From positions 1,811,798 through 1,875,797 of the forward strand of contig NZ_BPTV01000001.1 of the NCBI RefSeq assembly GCF_019973375.1: a DNA stretch of 64,000 nt, written 5' to 3'. The DNA comes from Prevotella lacticifex. GTDB lineage: Bacteria; Bacteroidota; Bacteroidia; Bacteroidales; Bacteroidaceae. Each line of letters opens with the position of its first letter. The stretch's first letter is position 1. Shown here piece by piece: positions 7,411 to 17,025 of the stretch. The notes beneath the pieces are model-generated. The model searched no databases. It saw only the letters and a program-made list of their open reading frames with translations, and was not told where the DNA came from. The position numbers and the translations under genes were made by a program.

Positions 7411-9135
7411 ATGTTCAGATTTCAAGATCCTACATACCTCTGGCTGCTGTTGCTGATACCTCTGTTGGCGATAGTCCGCATCTTTGCCCTCAGAGCGAAG
7501 AGAAAGAACATCCGGCGTTTCGGCAATCCGCAGCTCGTAGCCCAACTCGCGCCAAACGTCTCGAAGGTGCGTCCCGAGGTGAAGTTCTGGCTGCTCATGG
7601 CTGCCCTCGCCCTTATCATCGTCATGGTGGCGCGTCCGCAGATGGGACGCGACATCAGCAACAACAAGCGGGAAGGAATAGAAACAATCATCGCCCTCGA
7701 CATCAGCAATTCGATGCTCGCTCAGGACGTGGCACCGTCGCGACTCGAAAAGAGCAAGATGATGGTGGAGAACCTTGTCGACCATTTCAACGACGACAAG
7801 ATTGGACTCATCGTTTTCGCCGGCGACGCCTTCGTGCAACTGCCTATCACCAGCGACTTTGTATCGGCTAAGATGTTCCTTCAGAACATTGATCCGTCGC
7901 TCATCCAGACTCAGGGCACCGACATCGGCGGAGCCATCAACTTAGCCATGCACAGTTTTACCCAGGACAGCAAGACGGGAAAAGCCATCATCGTCATCAC
8001 CGACGGCGAGGACCATGAGGGCGGAGCTGAGGAAATGGCTAAGAAAGCCAACGAAGCGGGGATGAACGTTTATATCCTCGGCATCGGTGACCCCAAGGGA
8101 GCACCCATTCCTCTCGGCAACGGACAATACTTGAAGGACAAGAGCGGCAACACCGTGATGACAGCCCTCAACGAGAATATGTGTAAGCAGATAGCCGCTG
8201 CCGGCAAAGGTGTTTACATCCACGTCGACAACAGCGGAATAGCTGAGGAGCGCCTCAACAGCGAACTCGACAAACTACAGAAAGGAGAGATAAACAATGT
8301 GGTTTACAGCGACTTCGACGAACAGTTCCAGGCCGTTGCCATCATTGTTCTGCTCCTGCTCATCGCCGAAGTGCTGATTTCTAAGACCAAGGGCAAGAGC
8401 AACCGCGGCCACTGGCTGCTGCACAAGCGCCACACCGTCGTTCTGCTCCTCGCCATAATCGCTGCACAGGGAGCCAACGCACAAACCGACCGCGACCTCA
8501 TTCGTCAGGGCAACAACCTCTATAACACCCACAAATATGCTGAGGCTGAGGTGGCCTACCGCAAGGCATTGGCCACAAATCCGGGCAACGCCCGGGCACA
8601 GTATAACCTCGGCTGCGCACTACAGAAGGAGCACCGCGACAGCGATGCCATAAAGCAGTATGAGCAAGCCGTGAAAACGGAGCCCAACAAAACCATCCGT
8701 TCACAGGGCTATTATAATATGGGGGTGGCTTGGCAGACGTTGAAAAACTATGACAATGCCATCGAAGCTTATAAAAATTGTCTGCGTCTGAACCCCAACC
8801 ATTCCAACGCTCGCTACAACTACGTCCTCTGCAAGCAGATGCAGAAGAAGCAGAAACAGAACGGAGGAAAGAACGGAAACGACAAGAAGAACAAGAACGA
8901 CAACAAGGACAAAGACAAGAACAAGAATAAAAACGGACAGAACAATAATCAGAATAAAAACAAGAACGACAATAACCAGCAACAGAACAACAACCAGCAG
9001 CAAAGCGGCGAGATGAGCAAGGAGAACGCCGAACAACTTCTCCAGGCTGCCATGAACGAGGAGAACCAAACGGAGGCCAAGCTCAAAAAAGCCATGCAGC
9101 AACCGTCGAACCGAAACCTCGACAAAAACTGGTAA
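7411..9135 (+). CDS. batB: BatB-BatC fusion: VWA protein joined to a TPR protein
   Basis: A continuous 574-residue frame. Residues 1-330 are a full BatB: two N-terminal membrane spans, the VWA metal site DISNS at 97-101, ITDGEDHEGG, and a membrane span at about 311-327. Residues about 340-358 (HTVVLLLAIIAAQGANAQ) look exactly like a signal peptide ending in an Ala-x-Ala-type site. TPR repeats then run to about residue 470, and a Lys/Asn/Gln-rich low-complexity tail follows, as in BatC. In Bacteroides, as I recall, batB and batC are separate genes; here no stop separates them. The internal signal-like segment suggests a recent or incomplete fusion, or cleavage after translation. Confidence 0.88.
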   Translation: MFRFQDPTYLWLLLLIPLLAIVRIFALRAKRKNIRRFGNPQLVAQLAPNVSKVRPEVKFWLLMAALALIIVMVARPQMGRDISNNKREGIETIIALDISNSMLAQDVAPSRLEKSKMMVENLVDHFNDDKIGLIVFAGDAFVQLPITSDFVSAKMFLQNIDPSLIQTQGTDIGGAINLAMHSFTQDSKTGKAIIVITDGEDHEGGAEEMAKKANEAGMNVYILGIGDPKGAPIPLGNGQYLKDKSGNTVMTALNENMCKQIAAAGKGVYIHVDNSGIAEERLNSELDKLQKGEINNVVYSDFDEQFQAVAIIVLLLLIAEVLISKTKGKSNRGHWLLHKRHTVVLLLAIIAAQGANAQTDRDLIRQGNNLYNTHKYAEAEVAYRKALATNPGNARAQYNLGCALQKEHRDSDAIKQYEQAVKTEPNKTIRSQGYYNMGVAWQTLKNYDNAIEAYKNCLRLNPNHSNARYNYVLCKQMQKKQKQNGGKNGNDKKNKNDNKDKDKNKNKNGQNNNQNKNKNDNNQQQNNNQQQSGEMSKENAEQLLQAAMNEENQTEAKLKKAMQQPSNRNLDKNW

Positions 9136-9176
9136 CGCATTCATTAATCAGCTGAAGAAACAAAACACTCGAGTTT

Positions 9177-11735
9177 ATGAGATTAAGACAATACATACTT
9201 TACATATTTCTACTGGTCACTACAACTATCAGCGCCCAGCGCGTCCATTGTAGTGCCCCAAGGTCGGTGGAGGTCGGCAGCAAGTTCCAGATAGAATATG
9301 TCATTGACGCATCCGATGTCTCAGCCTTTCGGTTGGGTAACATCCCCGAGGGCATAGAGATTCTCTACGGTCCCAACCAGTCGGAGGTGTCGAGCTATCA
9401 GTATGTCAACGGCCATCTCAGCGGTTCCACCACCGTCACCGTATCGTATGTCGCCATGGCCACACGCGGCGGCAACTTCACCATCCCCCCCGCTATGGTC
9501 GTTGCCAACGGCCGACGGATGAGCACCGAGAGCATGCGTGTGCGCGTCAACGGCTCAGCACCGGCAGCAGCAACAGCACAGTCGCGTGGCGGAGGCAGAG
9601 AAGAGAAGACCGTGGGCAATCCAGGTCACGGCGACCTTTTCATCCTCGTAAGCGCAAGCAAGACCCATGTGCACGAGCAGGAGCCCGTGATGCTTACGTA
9701 TAAAGTCTACACCACCCTCAACCTCACTCAGCTCAACGGAGCCATGCCCGATCTCAAGGGATTCCACACTCAGGAAGTGAAGCTCCCCCAGCAAAAGAAC
9801 TTCCACATGGAGACTTTCCGCGGCAAGACTTACAACACCGTCACGTGGAGCCAATATATAATGTACCCGCAAATGACCGGATCACTGAAGATTCCGTCGA
9901 TAACCTATCACGGCATCGTCATGGAGGAGGACCGCAGTGAGGACGCTTTCTTCACCGGTGGAGGCTATAAGGAAGTGCCGCGCGACGTCACTGCCCCGGG
10001 CATAACAATACAAGTCGATCCACTGCCGGCAAAACCGAAGGACTTCTCCGGAGGTGTCGGAAAATTCAATATCTCGGCCCAACTCGCGAAGACAGAGGTG
10101 CGCGCCGGCGACCCTATAAATCTCCGTCTTGTACTCAGCGGAACGGGAAACCTCAAGCTCGTCAAGGAGCCTGCTGTTCAAATTCCTTCCGACTTCGACA
10201 AATACGACACTAAGATCACCGACAAGACAAAGCTCTCGGAAGCCGGTGTCGAGGGAAACATGATTTACGACTATCTCTTCGTGGCGCGTAAGGAGGGGAC
10301 ATACACCATCCCTGCCATCCGCTTCACCTACTACGATACAGGCAGCAACAGCTACAAGACCATCACCACACAGCCCTTCACCATCAAGGTGGACAAAGGC
10401 AACGGCAATGGTGGCATGAGCGACTTCGACAGCGACGAGAACAAGGACATTCGACCGATAAAGACCGGCAACACCTCGGTGCACAAGATTGGCGACTTTT
10501 TCTTCGGCTCCGTAGCCTACTGGGCTATAATCATCGTGCTCTTAGCCGTCTTCGCTTTTCTGTTCTACAGTTTCCGAAAGACCGTCCTCATGCGCTCCGA
10601 CATCGTCGGAATGAAGCGCAACAACGCCAACAAGATAGCCACCCGCCGTCTGCGCCGTGCCGACGAGCTGATGCTCAAGGGCAAGAGCAGCGAGTTCTAC
10701 GACGAGGTGATGAGAGCCCTCTGGGGCTACGTCAGCGACAAGCTCAGCATCCCCGTCGAGCACCTCAGCAGCGATAATATCAGCGAGAAACTGAGCACCC
10801 TCGGTGTCGACGACAATACGATAAATAAGTTCACAGGAGCTCTCCACGAGTGCGAGTTCGAGCGTTATGCCCCCGGCGATACCAAGGGCAACATGGACCG
10901 CACCATGGAAAGCGCAATGACTGCTATCATGGAAATAGAAAACTCACTCAACGAGCGGACGAAAGCCCAGCAACATGCAGGCAGCGGCTCAGCGCTGATG
11001 CTGATGCTCGTGGCCGCAATGATGCTGCTGCCCCTCAGCGCCGGAGCCATCACCAAGCAGAACGCCGACAACGAGTATGCAAAGAAGAACTACACCCAGG
11101 CCATCGCCGACTACCAGGAGCTTCTCAAGGACGGAGTCTCGGCCGACATATACTATAATCTCGGCAACGCCTACTATCGCACCGACAACATAACCCAGGC
11201 GCTGTTGGCTTACGAAAGGGCACATCTGCTGTCGCCGGGCGATGCCGACATTAGGTTCAACCTCGAGATGGCGCGGTCGAAGACCATCGACAAGATTACG
11301 CCGCAGTCCGAGATGTTCTTCGTCACCTGGTATAAGGCACTGGTCAATCTCATGAGTGTCGACGGATGGGCCTACACCGCTTGTCTGTCGCTGCTCATAG
11401 CCATCATCGCCATGCTCTTCTATCTCTTCCACGGCAACGACAAGGTGAGGGCCGGAGGATTCTATGCCTCCATAACCTTTATCGTCATCTTCATCCTGGC
11501 CAATATCTTCGCCTTCGAACAGCGCGATCTTCTCATCAACCGCACCGGAGCCATCATCACCTCCCCTGCGGTGACAGTGAAGAACGGCCCCTCGGCAAAC
11601 GCTGGCTCAGCATTCGTCATCCACGAGGGCACACGCGTCGACATCATCGACAAGTCGCTGGCCAACTGGCGATCCATCCGCCTTGCCGACGGACGCGAGG
11701 GATGGATAACAACAAAACAACTTGAAGAAATTTAA
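9177..11735 (+). CDS. batD: BatD-BatE fusion: BatD-like protein joined to a TPR/SH3 protein
   Basis: A continuous 852-residue frame. Residues 1-20 are a signal peptide ending TTTISAQ. About 20-440 is the beta-rich BatD region, a membrane span follows at 443-463, and a cytoplasmic helical region reaches about 600. A second signal-like hydrophobic stretch (ALMLMLVAAMMLLPLSAGA, about 604-622) opens a BatE-like part with TPR repeats to about 700, two membrane spans (about 730-780) and a C-terminal SH3-like domain ending WITTKQLEEI. BatD and BatE are separate genes in the Bacteroides operon as known to me. It closes the aerotolerance operon; the PAP2 gene begins 5 bases later. Confidence 0.88.
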   Translation: MRLRQYILYIFLLVTTTISAQRVHCSAPRSVEVGSKFQIEYVIDASDVSAFRLGNIPEGIEILYGPNQSEVSSYQYVNGHLSGSTTVTVSYVAMATRGGNFTIPPAMVVANGRRMSTESMRVRVNGSAPAAATAQSRGGGREEKTVGNPGHGDLFILVSASKTHVHEQEPVMLTYKVYTTLNLTQLNGAMPDLKGFHTQEVKLPQQKNFHMETFRGKTYNTVTWSQYIMYPQMTGSLKIPSITYHGIVMEEDRSEDAFFTGGGYKEVPRDVTAPGITIQVDPLPAKPKDFSGGVGKFNISAQLAKTEVRAGDPINLRLVLSGTGNLKLVKEPAVQIPSDFDKYDTKITDKTKLSEAGVEGNMIYDYLFVARKEGTYTIPAIRFTYYDTGSNSYKTITTQPFTIKVDKGNGNGGMSDFDSDENKDIRPIKTGNTSVHKIGDFFFGSVAYWAIIIVLLAVFAFLFYSFRKTVLMRSDIVGMKRNNANKIATRRLRRADELMLKGKSSEFYDEVMRALWGYVSDKLSIPVEHLSSDNISEKLSTLGVDDNTINKFTGALHECEFERYAPGDTKGNMDRTMESAMTAIMEIENSLNERTKAQQHAGSGSALMLMLVAAMMLLPLSAGAITKQNADNEYAKKNYTQAIADYQELLKDGVSADIYYNLGNAYYRTDNITQALLAYERAHLLSPGDADIRFNLEMARSKTIDKITPQSEMFFVTWYKALVNLMSVDGWAYTACLSLLIAIIAMLFYLFHGNDKVRAGGFYASITFIVIFILANIFAFEQRDLLINRTGAIITSPAVTVKNGPSANAGSAFVIHEGTRVDIIDKSLANWRSIRLADGREGWITTKQLEEI

Positions 11736-11740
11736 CATTT

Positions 11741-12436
11741 ATGCCTCAGACGATTGACAGTATAGACAGATTTTTCCTAACCCTGTTCAACGGCAGCCAC
11801 TCGATGTTCCTCGACGAGTTCGCCCTACTCTTCACCAACACCGTGGCATGGGTGCCGCTCTTCATTGCACTCATCATCCTCGTGGTGAAGAACAACGAGA
11901 AGACATCGCAGGTGATGCTCCTCATCGGGGCCGTCGCCCTTGGCTTTCTGCTCTCCGACGGACTCGCCGACGGCATCGTCAAGCCTCTCGTAGGCCGTCT
12001 GCGCCCTGTCAACGACCCGTCGATGGCTTCCGTCGTCAACGTCGTTAACGGCTATCACCCCTCGGGCTACAGCTTCTTCTCGGCACATGCTGCCAACACC
12101 TTCGCCCTGGCCATGCTCCTGACGCTGATTATACGCAACACCACGTTTTCGACATTCATGTTCCTGTGGGCTGTGGGCAACTGTTGGACACGCCTCTACC
12201 TCGGAGCACACTACATGTCGGATATCGTCGTCGGTATAATCTGGGGCTGTTGCGCCGGAGCCATAGCCTACGCCGTTTACCGACGATTATACTACAAGGT
12301 CAGTCCTCGGCTCCACTTCATCTCCAGTCAGTACACGCGTTCGGGATATAGCCTGGCCGACATCGACATGGTACTCTCCGTCCTTGTCATCACCGTCGTC
12401 GTCCTTATCATGCTCTCATGTCTCTGGGCACGGTAG
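11741..12436 (+). CDS. PAP2-family membrane phosphatase
   Basis: This 231-residue multi-span membrane protein has the three PAP2 phosphatase motifs: KPLVGRLRP, SGYSFFSAH, and RLYLGAHYMSDIVVG, with the catalytic His residues in the second and third. Such enzymes dephosphorylate lipid phosphates such as undecaprenyl pyrophosphate or phosphatidylglycerol phosphate at the membrane; the substrate cannot be told from sequence. It follows the Bat operon by 5 bases and is probably cotranscribed, though no functional link is known. Five or six membrane segments are visible, and the C-terminus carries an extra span. Confidence 0.88.
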   Translation: MPQTIDSIDRFFLTLFNGSHSMFLDEFALLFTNTVAWVPLFIALIILVVKNNEKTSQVMLLIGAVALGFLLSDGLADGIVKPLVGRLRPVNDPSMASVVNVVNGYHPSGYSFFSAHAANTFALAMLLTLIIRNTTFSTFMFLWAVGNCWTRLYLGAHYMSDIVVGIIWGCCAGAIAYAVYRRLYYKVSPRLHFISSQYTRSGYSLADIDMVLSVLVITVVVLIMLSCLWAR

Positions 12437-12498
12437 ACGGACCCCCACAAACATAACTCTCACCCCGCAAATCAAAATCGAAACAAACAAAAAACATA

Positions 12499-13764
12499 AT
12501 GGATACAAAAAACATACACATCTCCGACTTCGACTACAACCTCCCTGATGAGCGCATAGCAAAGTTCCCACTCAAGGAACGCGACCACTCAAAGCTGCTC
12601 ATCTACAACCACGGACAGGTGAGCGAGGACATCTTCTACAACATTACCAAGCACCTGCCAAAGGGAGCCCTCATGATCTTCAACAACACAAGGGTTATCC
12701 AGGCCCGCATCCACTTCCGCAAGTCGACGGGAGCACTCATCGAGGTGTTTCTCATGGAGCCTGCCGACCCCACCGACTACGAGCTGATGTTCCAGACTAC
12801 CGGCCACTGCGCTTGGCTCTGCATGGTCGGGAACCTCAAGAAGTGGAAGGACGGACCATTGGAGCGCGACTTCGAGATTCACGGTCAAAAGCTCACACTC
12901 ACCGTCACCATGGACCGAAGCCGTACAACGGAGAAGAGCGGAGGAACTAACTACTGGGTCAACTTCGACTGGGACAACCCCTCAGTATCCTTCGCCGAGA
13001 TTCTCGATGCCGTCGGCGAACTGCCAATACCGCCATACTTGAACCGCAAGACCGAGGACAGCGACAAGACAACCTATCAGACCGTCTACTCGAAGATTAA
13101 AGGCTCTGTGGCAGCACCTACGGCCGGACTCCACTTCACCGAGAAAGTGCTCCACGACATCGACGACTACGGCATCCAGCGCGACGAGCTCACCCTCCAC
13201 GTGGGTGCCGGGACGTTCAAGCCCGTCAAGAGTGAGGAGATTTCGGGCCACAATATGCACACCGAGTATATCGTCGTACACCGCCACACCTTCGAGCGCC
13301 TGCTGGCCCACGACTGCAAGGCCATTGCCGTCGGCACAACATCGGTGCGCACTCTCGAGAGCCTCTACTACATGGGGGTGAAGCTCGTCACCAATCCCGA
13401 TGCCACCGAAGAGGAACTGCACGTCAATCAGTGGGAACCCTACGACCTGCCGCACAACGACGAGGGACTCGTCATCGTCGACGGAAAACCCGTGAGCGTC
13501 AGACAGAGCATACAGAATATCCTCGACTATCTCGACCGCGATAATCTCGAGGCTCTCCACAGCAGCACGCAGATAATCATCGCACCGGGCTACACATACA
13601 AGATTGTGAAGATTCTCGTCACAAACTTCCATCAGCCGCAGTCCACACTGCTGCTCCTCGTCAGCGCGTTCGTCCACGGCGACTGGCGCCGAATCTACGA
13701 CTATGCCCTCGGCCACGGATTCCGCTTCCTCAGCTACGGCGACTGCAATCTCATCATGCCATAA
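12499..13764 (+). CDS. queA: S-adenosylmethionine:tRNA ribosyltransferase-isomerase
   Basis: QueA transfers and isomerises the ribosyl group of SAM onto preQ1 in tRNA to form epoxyqueuosine, late in queuosine synthesis. Diagnostic blocks include FDYNLPDERIAKFPLKERDHSKLL, FNNTRVIQAR, GSVAAPTAGLHFT, LTLHVGAGTFKPV and IAVGTTSVRTLES. At 421 residues it is longer than the classical enzyme of about 350, with extra sequence around 125-150 and 310-360; Bacteroidetes homologues are often of this longer form. The start is an ATG preceded by an A-rich leader. Confidence 0.95.
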   Translation: MDTKNIHISDFDYNLPDERIAKFPLKERDHSKLLIYNHGQVSEDIFYNITKHLPKGALMIFNNTRVIQARIHFRKSTGALIEVFLMEPADPTDYELMFQTTGHCAWLCMVGNLKKWKDGPLERDFEIHGQKLTLTVTMDRSRTTEKSGGTNYWVNFDWDNPSVSFAEILDAVGELPIPPYLNRKTEDSDKTTYQTVYSKIKGSVAAPTAGLHFTEKVLHDIDDYGIQRDELTLHVGAGTFKPVKSEEISGHNMHTEYIVVHRHTFERLLAHDCKAIAVGTTSVRTLESLYYMGVKLVTNPDATEEELHVNQWEPYDLPHNDEGLVIVDGKPVSVRQSIQNILDYLDRDNLEALHSSTQIIIAPGYTYKIVKILVTNFHQPQSTLLLLVSAFVHGDWRRIYDYALGHGFRFLSYGDCNLIMP

Positions 13765-13800
13765 CCCGAAACACCACAACATAGAAACAGAATAATCAGT

Positions 13801-15009
13801 ATGAAAATAGGAGATAAAGTAAGATTCCTCAGCGAGACCGGCGGCGGACGCATCTCCGGTTTCAAAGGCAACAATATAGTTCTCGTCGAGGACGAGGACG
13901 GATTCGAGATTCCAACACCAATCAACGAGGTTGTCGTCGTCACCGATGATGACTACAGTTCGGCTCACCTCGTCGAGACCATGAAGTCGGCCGAGACAAA
14001 CGACACTCCCGACAACACCAGCATCCGCCAACGGCTGTCGGCAACCGACGACGACACAACCGATGATACCGACTCCGACGACGACAACAGCGCTGCCAAC
14101 GACCCATCGGTCAATTTCAATCCGAAACCGAAGGAACGCAAGGACGGCGACAAACTCTCCGTCTACCTCGCTTTCGTGCCCATGGACATTAAAAATCTCT
14201 CGAACACGCAGTTCGAGACCTACATCGTCAACGACTCCAACTATTTCATCACCTACACCTACCTCACGGCCGAGAACAACAACTGGACTCTGAGGGCAGC
14301 GGGTGAGATTGAGCCGAACACGAAACTCTTCGTCGAGCGTATAGGATTCGCACAGTTCAACGACATCGCCCACGCAGCCATGCAGCTCATAGCTTTCAAG
14401 CGCGAGAAGTCGTTCATCATCAAACCGGCCGTCGACGTGAGGTTCCGCATAGACGCAGTGAAATTCTTCAAGCTACATGCCTTCCGCGACACCGACTTCT
14501 TCGACGTACCCGCCCTGCTCTACCCCATCATCGAGAACGATAAGCCCGTTCATCCCCTCGCCGTCGACCCCGAAAAGCTCAAGGCCGAGATGTATGCCCC
14601 CAAGGAGGAACCGGCTACGGGCAGCAAGTCGCCGGCGCGCACACCGTCGGCTCAGCGACAGCCTCTCGTGCGCCGCTACGACAACGCGCAGAGCAAGAGC
14701 CACAAGGTGAAACAAGTGCTCCAGGGCGACAAGATTGTCATTGACCTCCATGCCGACGAGATTCTCGACACCACAGCCGGAATGTCGAGTGGCGACATCC
14801 TCGAATACCAGCTTGATGTCTTCCGCCATACCATCGAGCAGTATAAGGACCGCAAGGGACAGAAACTCATCTTCATCCACGGAAAGGGCGAGGGTGTGCT
14901 GCGCCACGCCATCATCCACGAGCTCAACTACAAATACAAGAACTGCCAGTATCAGGATGCCAGCTTCCAGGAGTATGGCTATGGTGCTACGCAGGTAACA
15001 ATAAGATAA
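13801..15009 (+). CDS. DUF2027 and Smr-domain protein
   Basis: The protein has 402 residues. The N-terminal part (GDKVRFLSETGGGRISGFKGNN) is an SH3/Tudor-like DUF2027 start, followed by an acidic Asp-rich linker at about 60-100 and a beta-rich DUF2027 region. The C-terminal 90 residues form an Smr domain with IDLHADEIL and the signature HGKGEGVLR. Smr domains are found in MutS2 and in standalone nucleases that act on nucleic acid. This combination is common in Bacteroidetes and its role is unproven. The NAD synthetase gene starts 3 bases after its stop, so the two are probably cotranscribed. Confidence 0.88.
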   Translation: MKIGDKVRFLSETGGGRISGFKGNNIVLVEDEDGFEIPTPINEVVVVTDDDYSSAHLVETMKSAETNDTPDNTSIRQRLSATDDDTTDDTDSDDDNSAANDPSVNFNPKPKERKDGDKLSVYLAFVPMDIKNLSNTQFETYIVNDSNYFITYTYLTAENNNWTLRAAGEIEPNTKLFVERIGFAQFNDIAHAAMQLIAFKREKSFIIKPAVDVRFRIDAVKFFKLHAFRDTDFFDVPALLYPIIENDKPVHPLAVDPEKLKAEMYAPKEEPATGSKSPARTPSAQRQPLVRRYDNAQSKSHKVKQVLQGDKIVIDLHADEILDTTAGMSSGDILEYQLDVFRHTIEQYKDRKGQKLIFIHGKGEGVLRHAIIHELNYKYKNCQYQDASFQEYGYGATQVTIR

Positions 15010-15012
15010 ATA

Positions 15013-17019
15013 ATGAAATACGGATTCATCACAGTAGCCGCTGCCATACCGTCGGTCAAGGTTGCCGACGTGGGCTTCAACCTCCTCAACATCGAGTCGG
15101 CTGTGGCCGAGGCCGACGGAAAGGGCGTTGAGGTCATCGTCTTCCCCGAACTCAGTCTCACCGGATACACCTGTCAGGACCTCTTCCGCCAGGATACTCT
15201 CATCGATGCCGCCGAGAGCGGTGTCCTCCGGCTCCTCGAGTTCACCCGTCAGCTCGACATCGTAGCCATCGTCGGAGCACCGATAGCCGTGGGATCACTG
15301 CTGCTCAACTGCGCCGTAGTCATCCAGAGCGGCGACATCCTCGGTGTCGTGGCCAAGACGTTCCTGCCAAACTACAGCGAGTACTACGAGCAGAGGTGGT
15401 TCGCATCGTCGCAGGACCTCCACACGACAACCATCCGCTACGCCGGAAAGAATGTCGTCGTCACCCCCGACCCGCAACTCTTCAGGCTCCCCGGTGGTGC
15501 ACGCTTCGGCATCGAGATTTGTGAGGATGTGTGGTCGCCCGAACCGCCAAGCACAAGGCTGGCCCTCGCCGGTGCCGACATCATCTTCAACCTCTCGGCA
15601 AGCGATGAGCTCATCGGCAAGCACAACTATCTGCGCCAGCTGCTCACCCAGCAGAGCGCACGCACCATCAGCGGATATGTCTATGCAGGATGCGGTTTCG
15701 GCGAGAGCACGCAGGATATGGTCTTCGGCGGCAACGCGATGATTTTCGAGAACGGAAAGACACTGGCCACGTCACGGAGGTTCAGTCTCACCTCCCAGCT
15801 CGTCATCAGTCAGATTGATGTAGAGCGGCTGCGCTCGGAGCGCCGGACAAATTCGACCTACGTCAACGCTCAAAGCCCGCGGATGGTGGCCGGAGAGCCG
15901 CGCCTCGTCGATGCCAAGGTGCCCAGCAACCCCGAGAAGGAATGGAAACTGCTGCGCACCGTCGACCCTCATCCGTTCATTCCAGCCACCGGCGATATGT
16001 CGGCAAGCTGCGAGGAGATATTCTCCATCCAGGTCATGGGACTCGCCAAGCGCCTCGACCATACCCACGCAAAGCATGTCGTCGTGGGCATCAGCGGCGG
16101 ACTCGACTCCACACTCGCACTGTTGGTATGCGTGCGCACCTTCGATCTCCTCGGCCTTGACCGACGAGGCATCGTAGGGGTCACCATGCCGGGATTCGGA
16201 ACTACCGACCGCACCTACAACAACGCCATGACGCTCATGCGCGAACTCGGCATCACCATCCGCGAGATAAACATTGCCGAGGCCGTCAGACAGCACTTCC
16301 GTGACATCGGTCACGACGCGGCCGTCCACGATGTCACCTACGAGAACTCGCAGGCCCGAGAGCGCACGCAGATTCTCATGGACATCAGCAACCAGGTGGG
16401 AGGACTCGTCATCGGCACCGGCGACCTCAGCGAGCTGGCCCTCGGATGGTGCACATACAACGGCGACCACATGTCGATGTACGGCGTCAACGTGAGCATA
16501 CCAAAGACACTCATACGCCATCTCGTGAGGTATGTAGCCACAACGGGACATCTGTCTGTGGCCAACAGCGCAACGGCAAAGACTGCTGACAATGGTGACG
16601 GTGATGACCGTCAGGATGTAATAACACGAGTGCTGCTCGACATCATCGACACACCAATCTCGCCGGAGCTCACACCGGCCGACGACAACGGCGAAATAGC
16701 TCAGAAGACTGAGGACCTTGTGGGACCCTATGAGCTCCACGACTTCTTCCTCTACTACTTCCTGCGCTTCGGTTTCCATCCGGCCAAGATTATGCTCCTC
16801 GCCAAGGCAGCCTTCGGCGGGAAGTATGCCGATGGAGTCATCAAGCACTGGCTCCACACCTTCCTCTACCGGTTCTTCGCCCAGCAGTTCAAGCGCAGCT
16901 GTCTGCCCGACGGACCGAAGGTGGGCAGCGTCTCGCTGTCACCGCGCGGCGACTGGCGAATGTCGTCCGACTCAGTCTGCTCTGAATGGCTCTCTGAGTG
17001 CGACGCTATCGGGAAGTAA
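15013..17019 (+). CDS. nadE: Glutamine-dependent NAD+ synthetase
   Basis: This 668-residue two-domain enzyme makes NAD+ from deamido-NAD+, ATP and glutamine. The N-terminal nitrilase-type glutaminase shows the Glu (VIVFPELSLTGY), Lys (VVAKTFLPNYSEYYEQRWF) and Cys (RFGIEICEDVW, about residue 170) catalytic triad. The C-terminal synthetase has the PP-loop SGGLDST at about 359 and the block VGGLVIGTGDLSELALGWCTY. Length and order are normal for the glutamine-dependent class. It is the last clear housekeeping gene before the repeat-rich segment. Confidence 0.96.
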   Translation: MKYGFITVAAAIPSVKVADVGFNLLNIESAVAEADGKGVEVIVFPELSLTGYTCQDLFRQDTLIDAAESGVLRLLEFTRQLDIVAIVGAPIAVGSLLLNCAVVIQSGDILGVVAKTFLPNYSEYYEQRWFASSQDLHTTTIRYAGKNVVVTPDPQLFRLPGGARFGIEICEDVWSPEPPSTRLALAGADIIFNLSASDELIGKHNYLRQLLTQQSARTISGYVYAGCGFGESTQDMVFGGNAMIFENGKTLATSRRFSLTSQLVISQIDVERLRSERRTNSTYVNAQSPRMVAGEPRLVDAKVPSNPEKEWKLLRTVDPHPFIPATGDMSASCEEIFSIQVMGLAKRLDHTHAKHVVVGISGGLDSTLALLVCVRTFDLLGLDRRGIVGVTMPGFGTTDRTYNNAMTLMRELGITIREINIAEAVRQHFRDIGHDAAVHDVTYENSQARERTQILMDISNQVGGLVIGTGDLSELALGWCTYNGDHMSMYGVNVSIPKTLIRHLVRYVATTGHLSVANSATAKTADNGDGDDRQDVITRVLLDIIDTPISPELTPADDNGEIAQKTEDLVGPYELHDFFLYYFLRFGFHPAKIMLLAKAAFGGKYADGVIKHWLHTFLYRFFAQQFKRSCLPDGPKVGSVSLSPRGDWRMSSDSVCSEWLSECDAIGK

Positions 17020-17025
17020 ACCAGC

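Noticed and set aside
12982..14373. Minus-strand open frame of 463 codons across queA and the DUF2027 gene
   Set aside because: Val/Asp/Glu-rich antisense of two recognisable genes with no family match.
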